Below are positions 17,163 to 26,356 of a DNA stretch of 64,000 nucleotides, piece after piece (the stretch's first letter is position 1; every line of letters starts with the position of its first letter). Made by a program: the position numbers and the translations under genes. The notes beneath the pieces were generated by a model that was not told where the DNA came from, searched no databases, and worked only from the letters and a program-made list of their open reading frames with translations. The stretch is from JBCBWG01 sp038523925 (GTDB lineage: Bacteria > Pseudomonadota > Alphaproteobacteria > Rhizobiales > Hyphomicrobiaceae), in contig JBCBIY010000014.1 of NCBI GenBank assembly GCA_038523925.1, positions 1 to 64,000 on the forward strand, written 5' to 3'.

Positions 17163-17963
17163 ATGTGGAAACGACTGAAGCAAAGCGGCTGGGCAATGGC
17201 GCTCGGTCTGGCGGCTCTCCCGGCGCTGTTGATGGGTCCGGCGGCGGCGGACCTATCAGAGGTTCTGAAGACGGGGACCGTGAAAGTCGCGGTCCCTGAA
17301 AACTTCCCGCCGTTCGGCTCGCTCGGGGCCGATGGCGAGTATCAGGGCTATGACGTCGACGTGGCGAAGATGATCGCCAAAGACCTCGGCGTGAAGCTGA
17401 AACTCGTCCCCGTCACGTCCAAGCAGCGCATTCCGTTTCTGGAAACGGACCGCGTCGACTTGGTCGTCTCATCCATGGGGGCCAACCCCGGGCGTGCGAA
17501 GTCGATCTGGTTCTCAAGCGCTTACGCGCCGTTTTTCTCAGGCGCGTTTGCAAAGGCCGACATGTCGATCAGCTCCATCGCGGACCTGTCCGGCAAGAAG
17601 GTCGGGGTCACCGGCGGGACGCTTGAAGACCTCGAGATCACAAGCAACGGCCCAAAGGACATGACGGTTGTGCGCTTCGGCGACAACGCTGCGACGCTCG
17701 CCGCTTATACCTCAGGGCAGGTCGACGTCCTCGTGACTGGCAACACGGTCGCGGCAAAGCTCGGTGCGGACAATCCAGATCTCAAGCTTGAGACGAAGTT
17801 CATCATCAAGGACAGCCCTGCGTTTATCGGGGTGAAGAAGGGCAACTTCGATCTGCTGCAGTGGGTCAACGTCTTCGTGCTGCACAAGAAGCTCGGCGGT
17901 GACCTTGGCAAGCTTTCGGAGAAGTGGCTCGGCCAGAAGCTGCCTGACCTGCCTGCGCTCTAA
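17163..17963 (+). CDS. Amino acid ABC transporter substrate-binding protein
   Basis: 266 residues with a Sec signal peptide (positively charged start, hydrophobic core, cleavage near AAA-D at about residue 30) and a type II periplasmic binding fold (SBP_bac_3). Recognisable parts are VKVAVPENFPPFG at the start of the mature protein, GYDVDVAKMIAKDLG, and VDLVVSSMG. The ligand is probably a polar amino acid such as Glu, Gln or His, but the residues visible here do not fix it. The gene is preceded by GAAAGG and completes the permease-permease-SBP operon. Confidence 0.9.
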   Translation: MWKRLKQSGWAMALGLAALPALLMGPAAADLSEVLKTGTVKVAVPENFPPFGSLGADGEYQGYDVDVAKMIAKDLGVKLKLVPVTSKQRIPFLETDRVDLVVSSMGANPGRAKSIWFSSAYAPFFSGAFAKADMSISSIADLSGKKVGVTGGTLEDLEITSNGPKDMTVVRFGDNAATLAAYTSGQVDVLVTGNTVAAKLGADNPDLKLETKFIIKDSPAFIGVKKGNFDLLQWVNVFVLHKKLGGDLGKLSEKWLGQKLPDLPAL

Positions 17964-18085
17964 AGCGATCCCGCCTCGCGTGAGATCGGTCCGGGCGCCC
18001 TGTCATCACGGCGTGCGTGGGGTCAGAGGCGGATGCTCTTACAGAAGCGGCGTTTTGGCCGAGGCGGCGTCAACCGCCACGCAAA

Positions 18086-18119
18086 GAAAAAGCCCGCGGT
18101 GGGAGACCACCGCGGGCTT
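18086..18119 (-). terminator. Strong terminator between the SBP gene and livJ
   Basis: A perfect 13-bp stem (AAGCCCGCGGTGG and its complement, 18090-18119) has a GAGA loop. On the minus strand the stem is followed by TTTTTCTTT, so it terminates livJ 29 bp past its stop. It may also stop transcription of the plus-strand amino acid transporter operon. Confidence 0.9.
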
Positions 18120-18147
18120 CGTCATTCAGAGGTAAAGTGAGTGCGAC

Positions 18148-19245
18148 CTAGTTGATCTGGTCGTACTTGCCGCCCTTCCACTCGTAGAACTTGTACGGCG
18201 GCAGGTTCGGGTCGCCCTTCGCGTCGAACTTGAACTTGCCGAGCACGGTGTCGAACTCGCCTCCGTTCAGCGCGTTGATGACCTTACCGGCGTCAACGCC
18301 GCCAGCCGTCGTTGCAGCCTGGGCCCAAGCCTGGATCGCTGCGTACGTGTAGAGCACGTAGCCTTCCGGCTCGATGCCCTTGTCCTTGAACTTCTTCACG
18401 ACGTCAGCAGCGGCCGGGCTCTTCCGCGGGTCTGGCGAGAACGTCATCAGCGTGCCTTCGCCCGCATCGCCTGTCACCTGCCAGTACTCCTGCGTGACGA
18501 GAGCGTCACCGGAGATGAGCTGTGCGTCCATGCCCTGGTCGCGCATCTGGCGCACGATCAGGCCGGCTTCCGTGTGGTAGCCGCCGACATAGACGACGTT
18601 GATGCCTTCGGACTTCATCTTCGACACGAGCGCCGAGTAGTCCTTTTCACCAGCCGTGTAGGCTTCGTACATGGTCTCTTCCAGGCCGGCCTGGTTCATG
18701 TACTTCTTGGTCTCGTCAGCGAGGCCCTTGCCGTATGCCGTCTTGTCGTGAAGGACGGCGACTTTCTTACCGGCAAACTTCTCGGCGATGTAGGCGCCGG
18801 CAACCTGACCCTGCTGGTCGTCACGGCCGCAGACGCGGAAGACGTTCGGGCCCGCGCGCTCATCGGTCAGCTTCGGGTTGGTCGATGCCGGCGAAATCTG
18901 GACGATGCCTTCTTCCGCATAGACCTTCGATGCTGGGATCGAGGAACCTGAGCAGAAGTGACCGGCGACGAGCGCCACCTTCTGGCTTGCGAGCTTACCG
19001 GCAGCGGCAACAGCCTGCTTCGGGTCGCAAGCGTCGTCTTCGACGATCAGCTTCAGCATTTTGCCGTTGACGCCACCAGCAGCGTTGATGTCTGCGACGG
19101 CCTGTTCAGCGCCAGCCTTCATCTGTGCGCCAAACGAGGCGTACTGGCCGGTCATCGGACCGATGGTTGCGATCGGAATTTCCTGCGCGATCGCACCGCC
19201 GGCGAATGCCGTCGAGAGTGCCGCTGCAGCGATCAAACGTTTCAT
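18148..19245 (-). CDS. livJ: Branched-chain amino acid ABC transporter substrate-binding protein
   Basis: 365 residues: signal peptide cleaved near AIA-Q at about residue 20, then a type I periplasmic binding fold of the LivJ/LivK group, with IATIGPMTGQYASFGAQM at the mature N-terminus. Two cysteines in an EDDACDP/HFCSGS arrangement are typical of this group. It captures Leu/Ile/Val (or Ala and other small amino acids) for the LivHMGF transporter encoded upstream on the same strand. GGGAGGAG precedes the ATG. It is separated from the other liv genes by about 480 bp holding repeat copies, so it probably has its own promoter. Confidence 0.92.
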   Translation of the reverse strand: MKRLIAAAALSTAFAGGAIAQEIPIATIGPMTGQYASFGAQMKAGAEQAVADINAAGGVNGKMLKLIVEDDACDPKQAVAAAGKLASQKVALVAGHFCSGSSIPASKVYAEEGIVQISPASTNPKLTDERAGPNVFRVCGRDDQQGQVAGAYIAEKFAGKKVAVLHDKTAYGKGLADETKKYMNQAGLEETMYEAYTAGEKDYSALVSKMKSEGINVVYVGGYHTEAGLIVRQMRDQGMDAQLISGDALVTQEYWQVTGDAGEGTLMTFSPDPRKSPAAADVVKKFKDKGIEPEGYVLYTYAAIQAWAQAATTAGGVDAGKVINALNGGEFDTVLGKFKFDAKGDPNLPPYKFYEWKGGKYDQIN

Positions 19246-19460
19246 TCGAATACTCCTCCCAAGCTAATGAAACCGGCCACCTTGGCTGGATCTCACGGAG
19301 ACGTGTGTCCTAGCACAGCCAAGAGCACATGGAAGGAGTGGAAGTGTGTCAAAGCGGCTAAATATTGACCATGGTTGATTGCGTGGTTGAGAGTTGAGCA
19401 GCAAGCCGCCGCTCCGATGGATGATCGAGGCTGGCGAGCGGCGGGCGAGGCAAGCCCGCA

Positions 19461-19715
19461 GCAACCGCGCACACCGCAGCCACCTGTGAACCGCACGAAG
19501 AACAGAGCGCGGCGCACGAAGCTGGCCTTCTGCCAGCGCAGCGCGCCGCAGCGAATGGCGGCCGGACTCGCGTGCCAACAGGGCTGCTGCCCTGTTGGAC
19601 CAAAAGAACAGAGCGCGGCGCACGAAGCTGGCCTTCGGTCAGCGCAGCGCGCCGCAGCGAGTGGCGGCCGGACTCGCGTGCCAACAGGGCTGTTGCCCTG
19701 TTGGACCAAAAGAGA
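19461..19715 (+). repeat. Twin-hairpin intergenic repeat, copies C and D
   Basis: This stretch of the 480-bp gap between livJ and the DUF6867 gene holds two more copies of the unit seen at 1-275, in the same plus orientation and with the same lead-in sequence. First hairpins: 19521-19537 (one mismatch) and 19627-19643 (one G-T pair). Second hairpins: 19575-19598 and 19681-19704, each with perfect 10-bp arms CCAACAGGGC / GCCCTGTTGG and 4-nt loops TGCT and TGTT. The rest of the gap (19246-19460) holds the livJ leader and no visible gene. The repeats are transcribed antisense if the liv operon is read through. Confidence 0.85.
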
Positions 19716-19725
19716 CCGCTCAATC

Positions 19726-20064
19726 CTAAATCTTACTGACCGAGAACGGCGTCGCGCGTTTGTAGAGCCATGGATACTGCTGCGCCATGAGTGCCGTGCG
19801 CGCATATTGGAACGAGATCGCAGCGATCCCTGAGAGGATCACCAGGTTCACCACGAAGTACCAGCCGTTCAGCAGCTCGCCGCCGCCGAGCGAAAAGTGA
19901 AGAAAGCGCGCGGCGCAGGTGAGCGGCAGCATGTAGGCAAGCGCCTGCCAGAGCGGCCCCCACGTCTGTGCAATCGCCCGGCCGGTCATCCAAGCTGCTC
20001 CGCCGCCGAGCAGGATCGTGACGATCAAAAACGCCTGCAGCGAGTTCTCGTAGAGGATGCCCAT
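19726..20064 (-). CDS. DUF6867 family small membrane protein of the liv operon
   Basis: 112 residues with three hydrophobic helices (about 8-30, 36-57 and 64-84) and a cytoplasmic-looking basic C-terminus (YPWLYKRATPF). It resembles the DUF6867 proteins found next to livF in Bradyrhizobium and relatives. Its place just after livF on the same strand, before livJ, supports a role with the branched-chain amino acid transporter, but no function has been shown. The stop is next to the repeat array. Confidence 0.75.
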   Translation of the reverse strand: MGILYENSLQAFLIVTILLGGGAAWMTGRAIAQTWGPLWQALAYMLPLTCAARFLHFSLGGGELLNGWYFVVNLVILSGIAAISFQYARTALMAQQYPWLYKRATPFSVSKI

Positions 20065-20188
20065 CGTGGTGTCCTTCAGTCCTGGACCGGGGCCGCTTGC
20101 CCCGGAGCCTGCTTGGCCAGTTCCAGCTTACGTTCGTTTTGGGTCTACATCTCCCGGGTGAGATGGTTCCTCGTCACCCGACTGCAGT

Positions 20189-20923
20189 CTAGTGCGCGCC
20201 ACCTTCGAGGTAGGCTGCGCGGATTTCTTCGCGGTGGAGGAGTTCGGTTCCTGTCCCGCTCATCGTGATCAACCCGTTGACCATCACGTAGCCGCGATGC
20301 GCGAGCTTCAGCGCGTGATACGCGTTCTGCTCGACGAGAAAGACGGTCAACCCTTCGTTCTTGTTGAGCTCGCCGATCACTTCGAAGATCTGTTTCACGA
20401 TCAGCGGCGCGAGACCCAAGGAAGGTTCGTCGAGCATCAAAAGCCGCGGCCGGCCCATCAGCGCGCGTGCGATCGCGAGCATCTGCTGTTCGCCGCCCGA
20501 CATAGTGCCAGCGCGCTGGTTCTCGCGCTTCTTGAGGATCGGGAACAGCTCGTAGGCGCGCTTTGCGTCCTGATCGAAGGTTTGTTCGCGCTTCGGGTTC
20601 AGGATCGAGCCCATCTGCAGGTTCTCGAACACCGTCATGCGCGGGAAGATGCGGCGGCCTTCGGGCGACTGCGCCAGGCCTAGATGCATAATGCTATGCG
20701 TCGGCATCTGGCTGATCTCGTTGCCCTCGAACACGATCGAGCCGGTGCGCGCGCGGGGGTTGCCGCACACCGTCATCATCAGCGTGGTTTTGCCGGCCCC
20801 GTTTGCACCAATGATCGTGGCGATCTCGCCCTTGGCGATATCGAGATCGATGCCCTTCAGCGCCTGGATCTTGCCGTAGTACGTTTCAAGCCCGCGGATC
20901 TGCAGGATCGGGTTCTCGCTCAC
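20189..20923 (-). CDS. livF: Branched-chain amino acid ABC transporter ATP-binding protein
   Basis: 244-residue ABC ATPase of the LivF group: Walker A IGANGAGKTT (about 38-47), signature MSGGEQQML, Walker B LLMLDEPSLGLAP. LivF pairs with LivG to energise the LivH-LivM permease in the inner membrane. Its ATG overlaps the livG stop by 4 bp. A short GC-rich hairpin (20087-20105) lies between it and the DUF6867 gene. Confidence 0.95.
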   Translation of the reverse strand: MSENPILQIRGLETYYGKIQALKGIDLDIAKGEIATIIGANGAGKTTLMMTVCGNPRARTGSIVFEGNEISQMPTHSIMHLGLAQSPEGRRIFPRMTVFENLQMGSILNPKREQTFDQDAKRAYELFPILKKRENQRAGTMSGGEQQMLAIARALMGRPRLLMLDEPSLGLAPLIVKQIFEVIGELNKNEGLTVFLVEQNAYHALKLAHRGYVMVNGLITMSGTGTELLHREEIRAAYLEGGAH

Positions 20924-21762
20924 GATGAGACCTCCTGCTCGACCGCCTCGACCTCTTCGTCCTCGACGCCGAGGTAGGCTGCGATCACGTGCGGGTCGTT
21001 GCGCACGTCTTCAGGTGTGCCGTCGGCGATGAGCTTGCCGTAGTCGAGGACGACAATGTGGTCTGAGACGCCCATGACGACGCCCATGTCGTGCTCGATG
21101 AGGAGGATCGACACGTCCTCGGTCTCGCGGATCTGCAAGAGCAGCTCGTTCAGCTCCTGGCTCTCGCGCGGGTTGAGGCCGGCTGCCGGTTCATCGAGAC
21201 AGAGAAGCTCTGGGCTGGTGCACATGGCGCGCGCGATCTCGAGGCGGCGTTGCGCGCCATAGGGCAGGTCACCGGCAGCGTCGTCGGCGCGGTCCAGCAG
21301 GCCAACGCGGTCAAGCCACGCGCTCGCCCTGTCGATCGCAGCCTTCTCCGCGGTGCGGTAGCTCTTGAGCCCGACGATCCCGCCGACCGTGAAGCCCGAG
21401 GCCGCCATCAGCGGGCGGTGCTGTGCCACAAGCAGGTTTTCAAGCAACGTCATACCGGCAAACAGACGGATGTTCTGGAACGTCCGCGCGACGCCGGCGC
21501 GCGCGTTGATGGCGTCATCGGGCAGACGCTCAAGCAGGAACTCGCGGCCGTCTTTGCGGACCAACCGGATCATGCCGACCGACGGTTTGTAGAAGCCGGT
21601 CAGGCAGTTGAAGACGGTCGTCTTGCCGGCGCCGTTCGGGCCGATGATGGCGGTGATGTCGCCCCGCTGGGCGCCAAACGAGATGTCGTCGACGGCCACC
21701 AGGCCGCCAAAGCGCATCGTGAGGTGCATGACCTCAAGGATCGGATCGGAGACCACGCGCAT
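20920..21762 (-). CDS. livG: Branched-chain amino acid ABC transporter ATP-binding protein
   Basis: 280 residues from the ATG at 21762, where the livM stop overlaps by one base (TGATG); a longer frame upstream lies inside livM. Walker A IGPNGAGKTT, a LivG-type insertion before the signature, signature LPYGAQRRLEIARAM, Walker B LLCLDEPAAGLNP. The C-terminal BCA_ABC_TP_C segment (HVIAAYLG) is present, followed by a Glu-rich tail. It forms the ATPase pair with LivF. Confidence 0.95.
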   Translation of the reverse strand: MRVVSDPILEVMHLTMRFGGLVAVDDISFGAQRGDITAIIGPNGAGKTTVFNCLTGFYKPSVGMIRLVRKDGREFLLERLPDDAINARAGVARTFQNIRLFAGMTLLENLLVAQHRPLMAASGFTVGGIVGLKSYRTAEKAAIDRASAWLDRVGLLDRADDAAGDLPYGAQRRLEIARAMCTSPELLCLDEPAAGLNPRESQELNELLLQIRETEDVSILLIEHDMGVVMGVSDHIVVLDYGKLIADGTPEDVRNDPHVIAAYLGVEDEEVEAVEQEVSS

Positions 21763-23141
21763 CAGCCTGAGCCCTCCTGCACGAGGTCGGACCCGATGGC
21801 CTTCCGCTTTTTGAGCGCGACGGTGGGTTGCCGGTTGCCAACAAGTCCGCGCGGCTTCCAGACCATGACGATCACCATGAGCGCGCCGAAGATGACCATG
21901 CGCCACTGCTTCGGATCGAAATCGGGTCCGAACACGACTTTGAGAAAGTCGAGATCGCGGAGGACTTCGAGCCCGCCGATGAGCGCGATCGCCGCGATGG
22001 CGACGCCAATCTGCGAGCCCATGCCACCGAGGACGACGATTGCGAGGATGATCGCGGACTCAAGGAACGTAAAACTTTCCGGCGAAATGAACCCCTGTTT
22101 TGTCGCGAAGAACGATCCTGCAAAACCACCAAACATTGCGCCGATCGCGAAGGCCGTCAGCTTGGTCGTCACAGTGTTGATGCCGAGCGACTTGCAGGCG
22201 ATTTCGTCTTCGCGCAGCGCTTCCCAGGCCCGCCCGATCGGCAGGCGGCGGAGGCGGATCGTCACGAAGTTCGTGATCAGCGCGAGGATGAGGATCAGGT
22301 AGTACAGAAAAATAATCCGGTGGACGCTTTCGAACTCCAGATTGAAGAACGAGTGAAACGTCACTTCGCCCTCGGCCGGAAAGCGCTTGAATTCAAGCCC
22401 GAAGAAGCTCGGCCGCGGGATGCCGGACAGCCCGTCCGGCCCGCCGGTAAACTCATACCAGTTGAGCAACACGATGCGGATGATCTCACCGAACGCGAGC
22501 GTGACGATCGCCAGGTAGTCGCCGCGCAGGCGGAGCACGGGGAAGCCAAGCAGGATGCCCCAGAAGGCCGCCAGGATGCCGGCGAGCGGCAGGCAGACCC
22601 AGAACGAGAAGCCATAGTACTGCGCGAGCAGCGCGTATGAGTAAGCGCCCACCGCGTAGAACGCGACATACCCAAGGTCGAGCAAACCCGCGAGGCCAAC
22701 GACGATATTGAGGCCCCAGGCGAGCATCACGTACGTGAGCACAAGGACTGCGAGGTCCATGATGTAGCGGTCGGAAAACGGCATCCACGGCATGACGACC
22801 GCGAACAGCAAGAGCCCCGCTCCTGCAAACGGGAGCGCGGCCGACAGTACGCCGCCCACTGGTTTCAGAACGCTGCCGAGTGCGTCGCCGCCTTCGCTTC
22901 CGGCGAGGCTGATGAGAAACTGGCCGGCGAACGCGATACCGACGAGCGCGGCCATCAGGTCGTAGCGTGTGTAAAGCTCGAGCGCCGTGCCGGCGTTGAC
23001 GGTCCGCAGGACAATCAGCGGGACACACAGGAGGGCGACCACGCCGGCTGCAACTGATGCGCGCTTTGCTGCCGTGACCAGTCGGCTGCCATGAGCCGGC
23101 GCGCCGACCGCTGAGGCTTGAGGTTCTGCTTCAACTGCCAT
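21762..23141 (-). CDS. livM: Branched-chain amino acid ABC transporter permease
   Basis: 459 residues, with a hydrophobic N-terminal region of about 120 residues in front of the conserved LivM core (LAWGLNIVVGLAGLLDLGYVAF), the EAA-type loop GRAWEALREDEIACKSLGIN and eight or more membrane helices. The extended N-terminus is longer than in E. coli LivM-core proteins but normal for alphaproteobacterial members. It forms the channel with LivH. livH ends 2 bp upstream. Confidence 0.93.
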   Translation of the reverse strand: MAVEAEPQASAVGAPAHGSRLVTAAKRASVAAGVVALLCVPLIVLRTVNAGTALELYTRYDLMAALVGIAFAGQFLISLAGSEGGDALGSVLKPVGGVLSAALPFAGAGLLLFAVVMPWMPFSDRYIMDLAVLVLTYVMLAWGLNIVVGLAGLLDLGYVAFYAVGAYSYALLAQYYGFSFWVCLPLAGILAAFWGILLGFPVLRLRGDYLAIVTLAFGEIIRIVLLNWYEFTGGPDGLSGIPRPSFFGLEFKRFPAEGEVTFHSFFNLEFESVHRIIFLYYLILILALITNFVTIRLRRLPIGRAWEALREDEIACKSLGINTVTTKLTAFAIGAMFGGFAGSFFATKQGFISPESFTFLESAIILAIVVLGGMGSQIGVAIAAIALIGGLEVLRDLDFLKVVFGPDFDPKQWRMVIFGALMVIVMVWKPRGLVGNRQPTVALKKRKAIGSDLVQEGSG

Positions 23142-23143
23142 CG

Positions 23144-24070
23144 TCAGACCTTCTCAACTTCCGGTTTGCCGAGCAGGCCGGACGGCATGAAGATCAGCAC
23201 GATCGCAAGGATAGAGAACGCTGCCACGTCCTTGTATTCGACCGAGAAGTAGGCCGACCAGAACACTTCGATGAGCCCGATCACCAGCCCGCCAAGCATC
23301 GCACCGGGAAGCGATCCGATGCCCCCGAGAACGGCCGCGGTAAACGCTTTGATGCCGGTGAGGAAGCCTACGTAAAAATCGATCACGCCATAATAGAGCA
23401 GGAACATAAGCCCCGCGACGGAGGCGAGTGCCGCGCCGATGATGAACGTCAGCGAGATGGTCAGATCGACGTTGACGCCCGTCAGCGCCGCCATCGTCCG
23501 GTCCTGTTCGCACGCGCGCTGCGCCCTGCCGAGCGACGTCTGCGTGATGAGATAGGTAAACGCGACCATCAGCACGATCGTCGTGATGACGATCAGGATT
23601 TGCATATTCGAGAGCCGGACCGTGAAGCCTTCGGCGCTCTCCATGATTGGATACCCGCCGCTGATCAGCGGCTGCAGGGGTTTCACCCGCGCGCCCTGAA
23701 TGATCTGGACGAGGTTCTGCAGGAACAGCGACATGCCGATCGCAGAGATCAGCGGGGCCAGGCGGAACGAACCGCGCAGCGGCCGGTAGGCAAGGCGCTC
23801 GACCGTCCAGCCCCACGCCGACGTCAGGCAAAGCGCAAGGACGAGGACAAGCAGGAGCATCAGGAACAGGATCGCGCCTGAGGCCATGCCGATTGAAAGG
23901 AAGAGGAGGATGAAGATCAGCGAGATGAACGCGCCGATCATGAAGATGTCGCCGTGGGCGAAGTTGATCATCCCGATGATGCCGTAAACCATCGAGTAGC
24001 CGATGGCGATGAGCCCGTAGATCGATCCGAGCGTCAGCCCGTTGATCAGCTGCTGAACAAAGTATTCCAT
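23144..24070 (-). CDS. livH: Branched-chain amino acid ABC transporter permease
   Basis: 308 residues from the ATG at 24070 (MEYFVQQLINGLTLGSIYG), which is the standard LivH beginning; an in-frame ATG 96 bp earlier adds a Pro/Arg/Ser-rich stretch foreign to the family. It has about eight membrane helices, MINFAHGDIFMIGAF in the first half and the LGRAQRACEQDRTMAALTGV loop. First gene of the liv operon. The 286-bp gap upstream (24071-24356), shared with the divergent dioxygenase gene, must hold its promoter, but I see no clear -35/-10 pair. Confidence 0.93.
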   Translation of the reverse strand: MEYFVQQLINGLTLGSIYGLIAIGYSMVYGIIGMINFAHGDIFMIGAFISLIFILLFLSIGMASGAILFLMLLLVLVLALCLTSAWGWTVERLAYRPLRGSFRLAPLISAIGMSLFLQNLVQIIQGARVKPLQPLISGGYPIMESAEGFTVRLSNMQILIVITTIVLMVAFTYLITQTSLGRAQRACEQDRTMAALTGVNVDLTISLTFIIGAALASVAGLMFLLYYGVIDFYVGFLTGIKAFTAAVLGGIGSLPGAMLGGLVIGLIEVFWSAYFSVEYKDVAAFSILAIVLIFMPSGLLGKPEVEKV

Positions 24071-24356
24071 GTAACGGCGACTGGGCTCCCCTGCGCGCGT
24101 GGCCGGATCGTCTCGCGTTCGTCCGGGCTGGGCGGAGGCGCCTGACCTGGACGATGCAGCGTTCAAAAAAACCGAGCGAGATCAGCGCAGGTGAGCAAAT
24201 GTGACCCCGAACTGATCTGGCGCAGTAGCTCTAAAGCCTCATGCGGCATGCGCAAGGGGCAGGCATCGGGCACCGTTGATTGTTTTTCGGGCGTCGATCG
24301 AAAGCTGCAGGCGCGTTTGTGGGCCGGATGGTCCGTGGCCGGCGTAGGGGTGACCA

Positions 24357-25340
24357 GTGAGTGACGTTGATTTTGCCGCCGCCCGGCAGACCGCATCGGA
24401 CGAGATCCCGGTCATCGACATCGCGCCGTTGATGGCGGGTGGCGACATCGCAAATGTTGCCAGCCAGCTCCATCAGGCCGCGACGGGCAGCGGCTTCTTC
24501 TACGTGGCAGGCCACGGCATCGACGACCGGCTGATCGACCAGGCGTTCGGCGTCGCGCGTGACTTCTTCGCGCTGCCTGTGGCTGCCAAGCAGACCGTCG
24601 CCATCGGGCAGGATCAGCGCGGCTGGATGGCGACAGGTCTTTCGCGCCTTGAAGGCTCCCAGACGCACGACCTCAAGGAGGTCTTCTTCTGGGGCCGCGA
24701 AGTCCGAGCGGACGATCTTGATCTCAAAGCAGGCCTGCCGCTCGTCGCAGCCAACCGCTGGCCGGACGATGTCTTCCCCCGGCTGCGGTCAGAATTGTTG
24801 CCGTACTACGATGCGGCATGCGGCGTTGGTGCACGGCTGATGCAGGCGATCGCGGTGAGCCTCGGCCAGGCGCCTGATGTGTTCGCGGCCGCCTACGCGC
24901 GCCCGCTCGCGCGCGGCCAACTCGTCTATTATCCGCCGTCACAACCGGCCGACGAAGACGCGCGCAGGTTTGGCGTAGCCCCTCACACCGACTTCGGCGT
25001 GTTGACGCTGCTCCTCCAGGACAGCAACGGCGGCCTGCAGGTGCGCGCGACGGACGGCAGTTGGATCGAGGCGCCACCGATCCCTGGAACGATCGTCTGC
25101 AATATCGGCGATCTGTTAAAAGTCTGGACCAACGGGCGCTTCAACTCCACCGTCCACCGCGTCATCAATCGCTCCGGCAATGAACGCTACGCGATCCCGG
25201 TCTTCTGGGACCCGTCCTCTGGCGCGACGGTCGACCCGTGCGATCTCGGCACCGCGGCAGCCGATCGCACGTTCGATCCCATCACCGCCGGCGACCACAT
25301 CACCGGCCGCAATCGCAAGAGTTTTGGGCAGTACAAGTAG
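24357..25340 (+). CDS. 2-oxoglutarate/Fe(II) dioxygenase, isopenicillin N synthase-like
   Basis: 327 residues with the DIOX_N domain (IPVIDIAPLM near residue 18) and a C-terminal 2OG-Fe(II) oxygenase domain. Iron ligands are His and Asp of PHTDFG (about 210 and 212) and His of STVHRV (about 266); an Arg in NERYAIPVFW (about 276) would bind 2-oxoglutarate. The start is GTG after AGGGG. Bacterial members of this group act on diverse small molecules, and the substrate here is unknown. It is convergent with the PfkB kinase gene (18 bp apart) and divergent from livH. Confidence 0.88.
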   Translation: MSDVDFAAARQTASDEIPVIDIAPLMAGGDIANVASQLHQAATGSGFFYVAGHGIDDRLIDQAFGVARDFFALPVAAKQTVAIGQDQRGWMATGLSRLEGSQTHDLKEVFFWGREVRADDLDLKAGLPLVAANRWPDDVFPRLRSELLPYYDAACGVGARLMQAIAVSLGQAPDVFAAAYARPLARGQLVYYPPSQPADEDARRFGVAPHTDFGVLTLLLQDSNGGLQVRATDGSWIEAPPIPGTIVCNIGDLLKVWTNGRFNSTVHRVINRSGNERYAIPVFWDPSSGATVDPCDLGTAAADRTFDPITAGDHITGRNRKSFGQYK

Positions 25341-25358
25341 GCCCGTGGGCGCCTTGCG

Positions 25359-26270
25359 TTATCGCAGGCGCGGGATGTCGGCGCCGCGGCGGCGGCAGGT
25401 CTCGGCGGCGACTTCGGCTGCGTCGACCAGAATGGCTGCGAGCGCATCCTCGGCGAGGTCTCCCAAAGGCGCATCCGCCGGCCGCGCGATGAGGCGCGCA
25501 AGCAACGTTGCCTGAAACGCGTCGCCGGCGCCGACGGTATCGACCACCTCGATTGCCGGTGGCGTGATCGACAAGGGGCCGCCTGCGCGGAATGCCGTGA
25601 CCGCCGCGCCGCCATCGGTGACGACAACCAGCTCCGGCCGCTTGCCAAGCCAGTCAGCCGCGATCTCGCCGGACGCCTTGCTGGGATAGAGCAAGTCCAG
25701 GTCCTCGCGGCTCACCTTCACCACCGTCGCGGATTGAAGCAGCCGGTCAATGCGCGCCCGCCAGACATCCATGTCCGGCTCGACGGTCGGGCGCACGTTG
25801 GGGTCAAGCGAGATCAGCAACTGGGCATTGCGTTCGGCCAGCGTCGCGAACGCATCGGCGACCGGCGCGACCGCGATGGAGTAGGAGCCGAAGTGCAGCC
25901 CGGTGACCTCTGGTCCAAGCGGGGCAATGTCGTCAAAGGTGACGCTGCAGTCTGCCGAGCCGAGCCCGTAGAACGCGTATTGCGGTGCGCCTTCCGAGAC
26001 GAGGTCGACGAGGCTGATGGTTGTGCGGCGGCCGGAGCGGATGAGATATCCGGTCGCAACGCCCTCAGCCTCCAAGAGCGCTGCAAGCCGGGCGCCGAGC
26101 ATGTCGGTTGAAAGCCCCGTGAGGAGGCCTGCGGCCGCGCCCTGGCGAACCATCCCGATGGCAACGTTGAACGGTGAGCCGCCGGCCCGCGCATCGAACC
26201 CGATTGCGCCCGGCCCGTCACTGCCGCCCGCAAAGAAGTCGAACAGCGCTTCGCCACAGACCAGATGCAT
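25359..26270 (-). CDS. PfkB-family carbohydrate kinase (fructokinase-like)
   Basis: 303 residues of the ribokinase/PfkB fold: N-terminal substrate motif with GGSPFNVAIGMVRQG (about 30-44) and the C-terminal ATP/anion-hole motif DTVGAGDAF (about 241-249), whose Asp is the catalytic base. Fructokinase is the closest general assignment by overall layout, but 2-keto-3-deoxygluconate or other sugars are possible. It starts at ATG 26270 and is followed by the dioxygenase stop on the other strand. The neighbours do not define a sugar pathway. Confidence 0.85.
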   Translation of the reverse strand: MHLVCGEALFDFFAGGSDGPGAIGFDARAGGSPFNVAIGMVRQGAAAGLLTGLSTDMLGARLAALLEAEGVATGYLIRSGRRTTISLVDLVSEGAPQYAFYGLGSADCSVTFDDIAPLGPEVTGLHFGSYSIAVAPVADAFATLAERNAQLLISLDPNVRPTVEPDMDVWRARIDRLLQSATVVKVSREDLDLLYPSKASGEIAADWLGKRPELVVVTDGGAAVTAFRAGGPLSITPPAIEVVDTVGAGDAFQATLLARLIARPADAPLGDLAEDALAAILVDAAEVAAETCRRRGADIPRLR

Positions 26271-26356
26271 GCCGTCTCTCCTAAATCCCGCAGCCCGACC
26301 GACGATTGGCAGGCGGCGCGATCAAGCGGCAAGAGACGGGTGCGTTGCAAGTCTCG

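Noticed and set aside
19375..19833. A frame of 152 codons through the second repeat array
   Set aside because: It runs through repeat copies and into the antisense of the DUF6867 gene; it has no coherent protein sequence.
24163..24396. A 77-codon minus-strand frame upstream of livH
   Set aside because: It overlaps the divergent dioxygenase start and has no ribosome site or recognisable domain; the gap is more likely regulatory.
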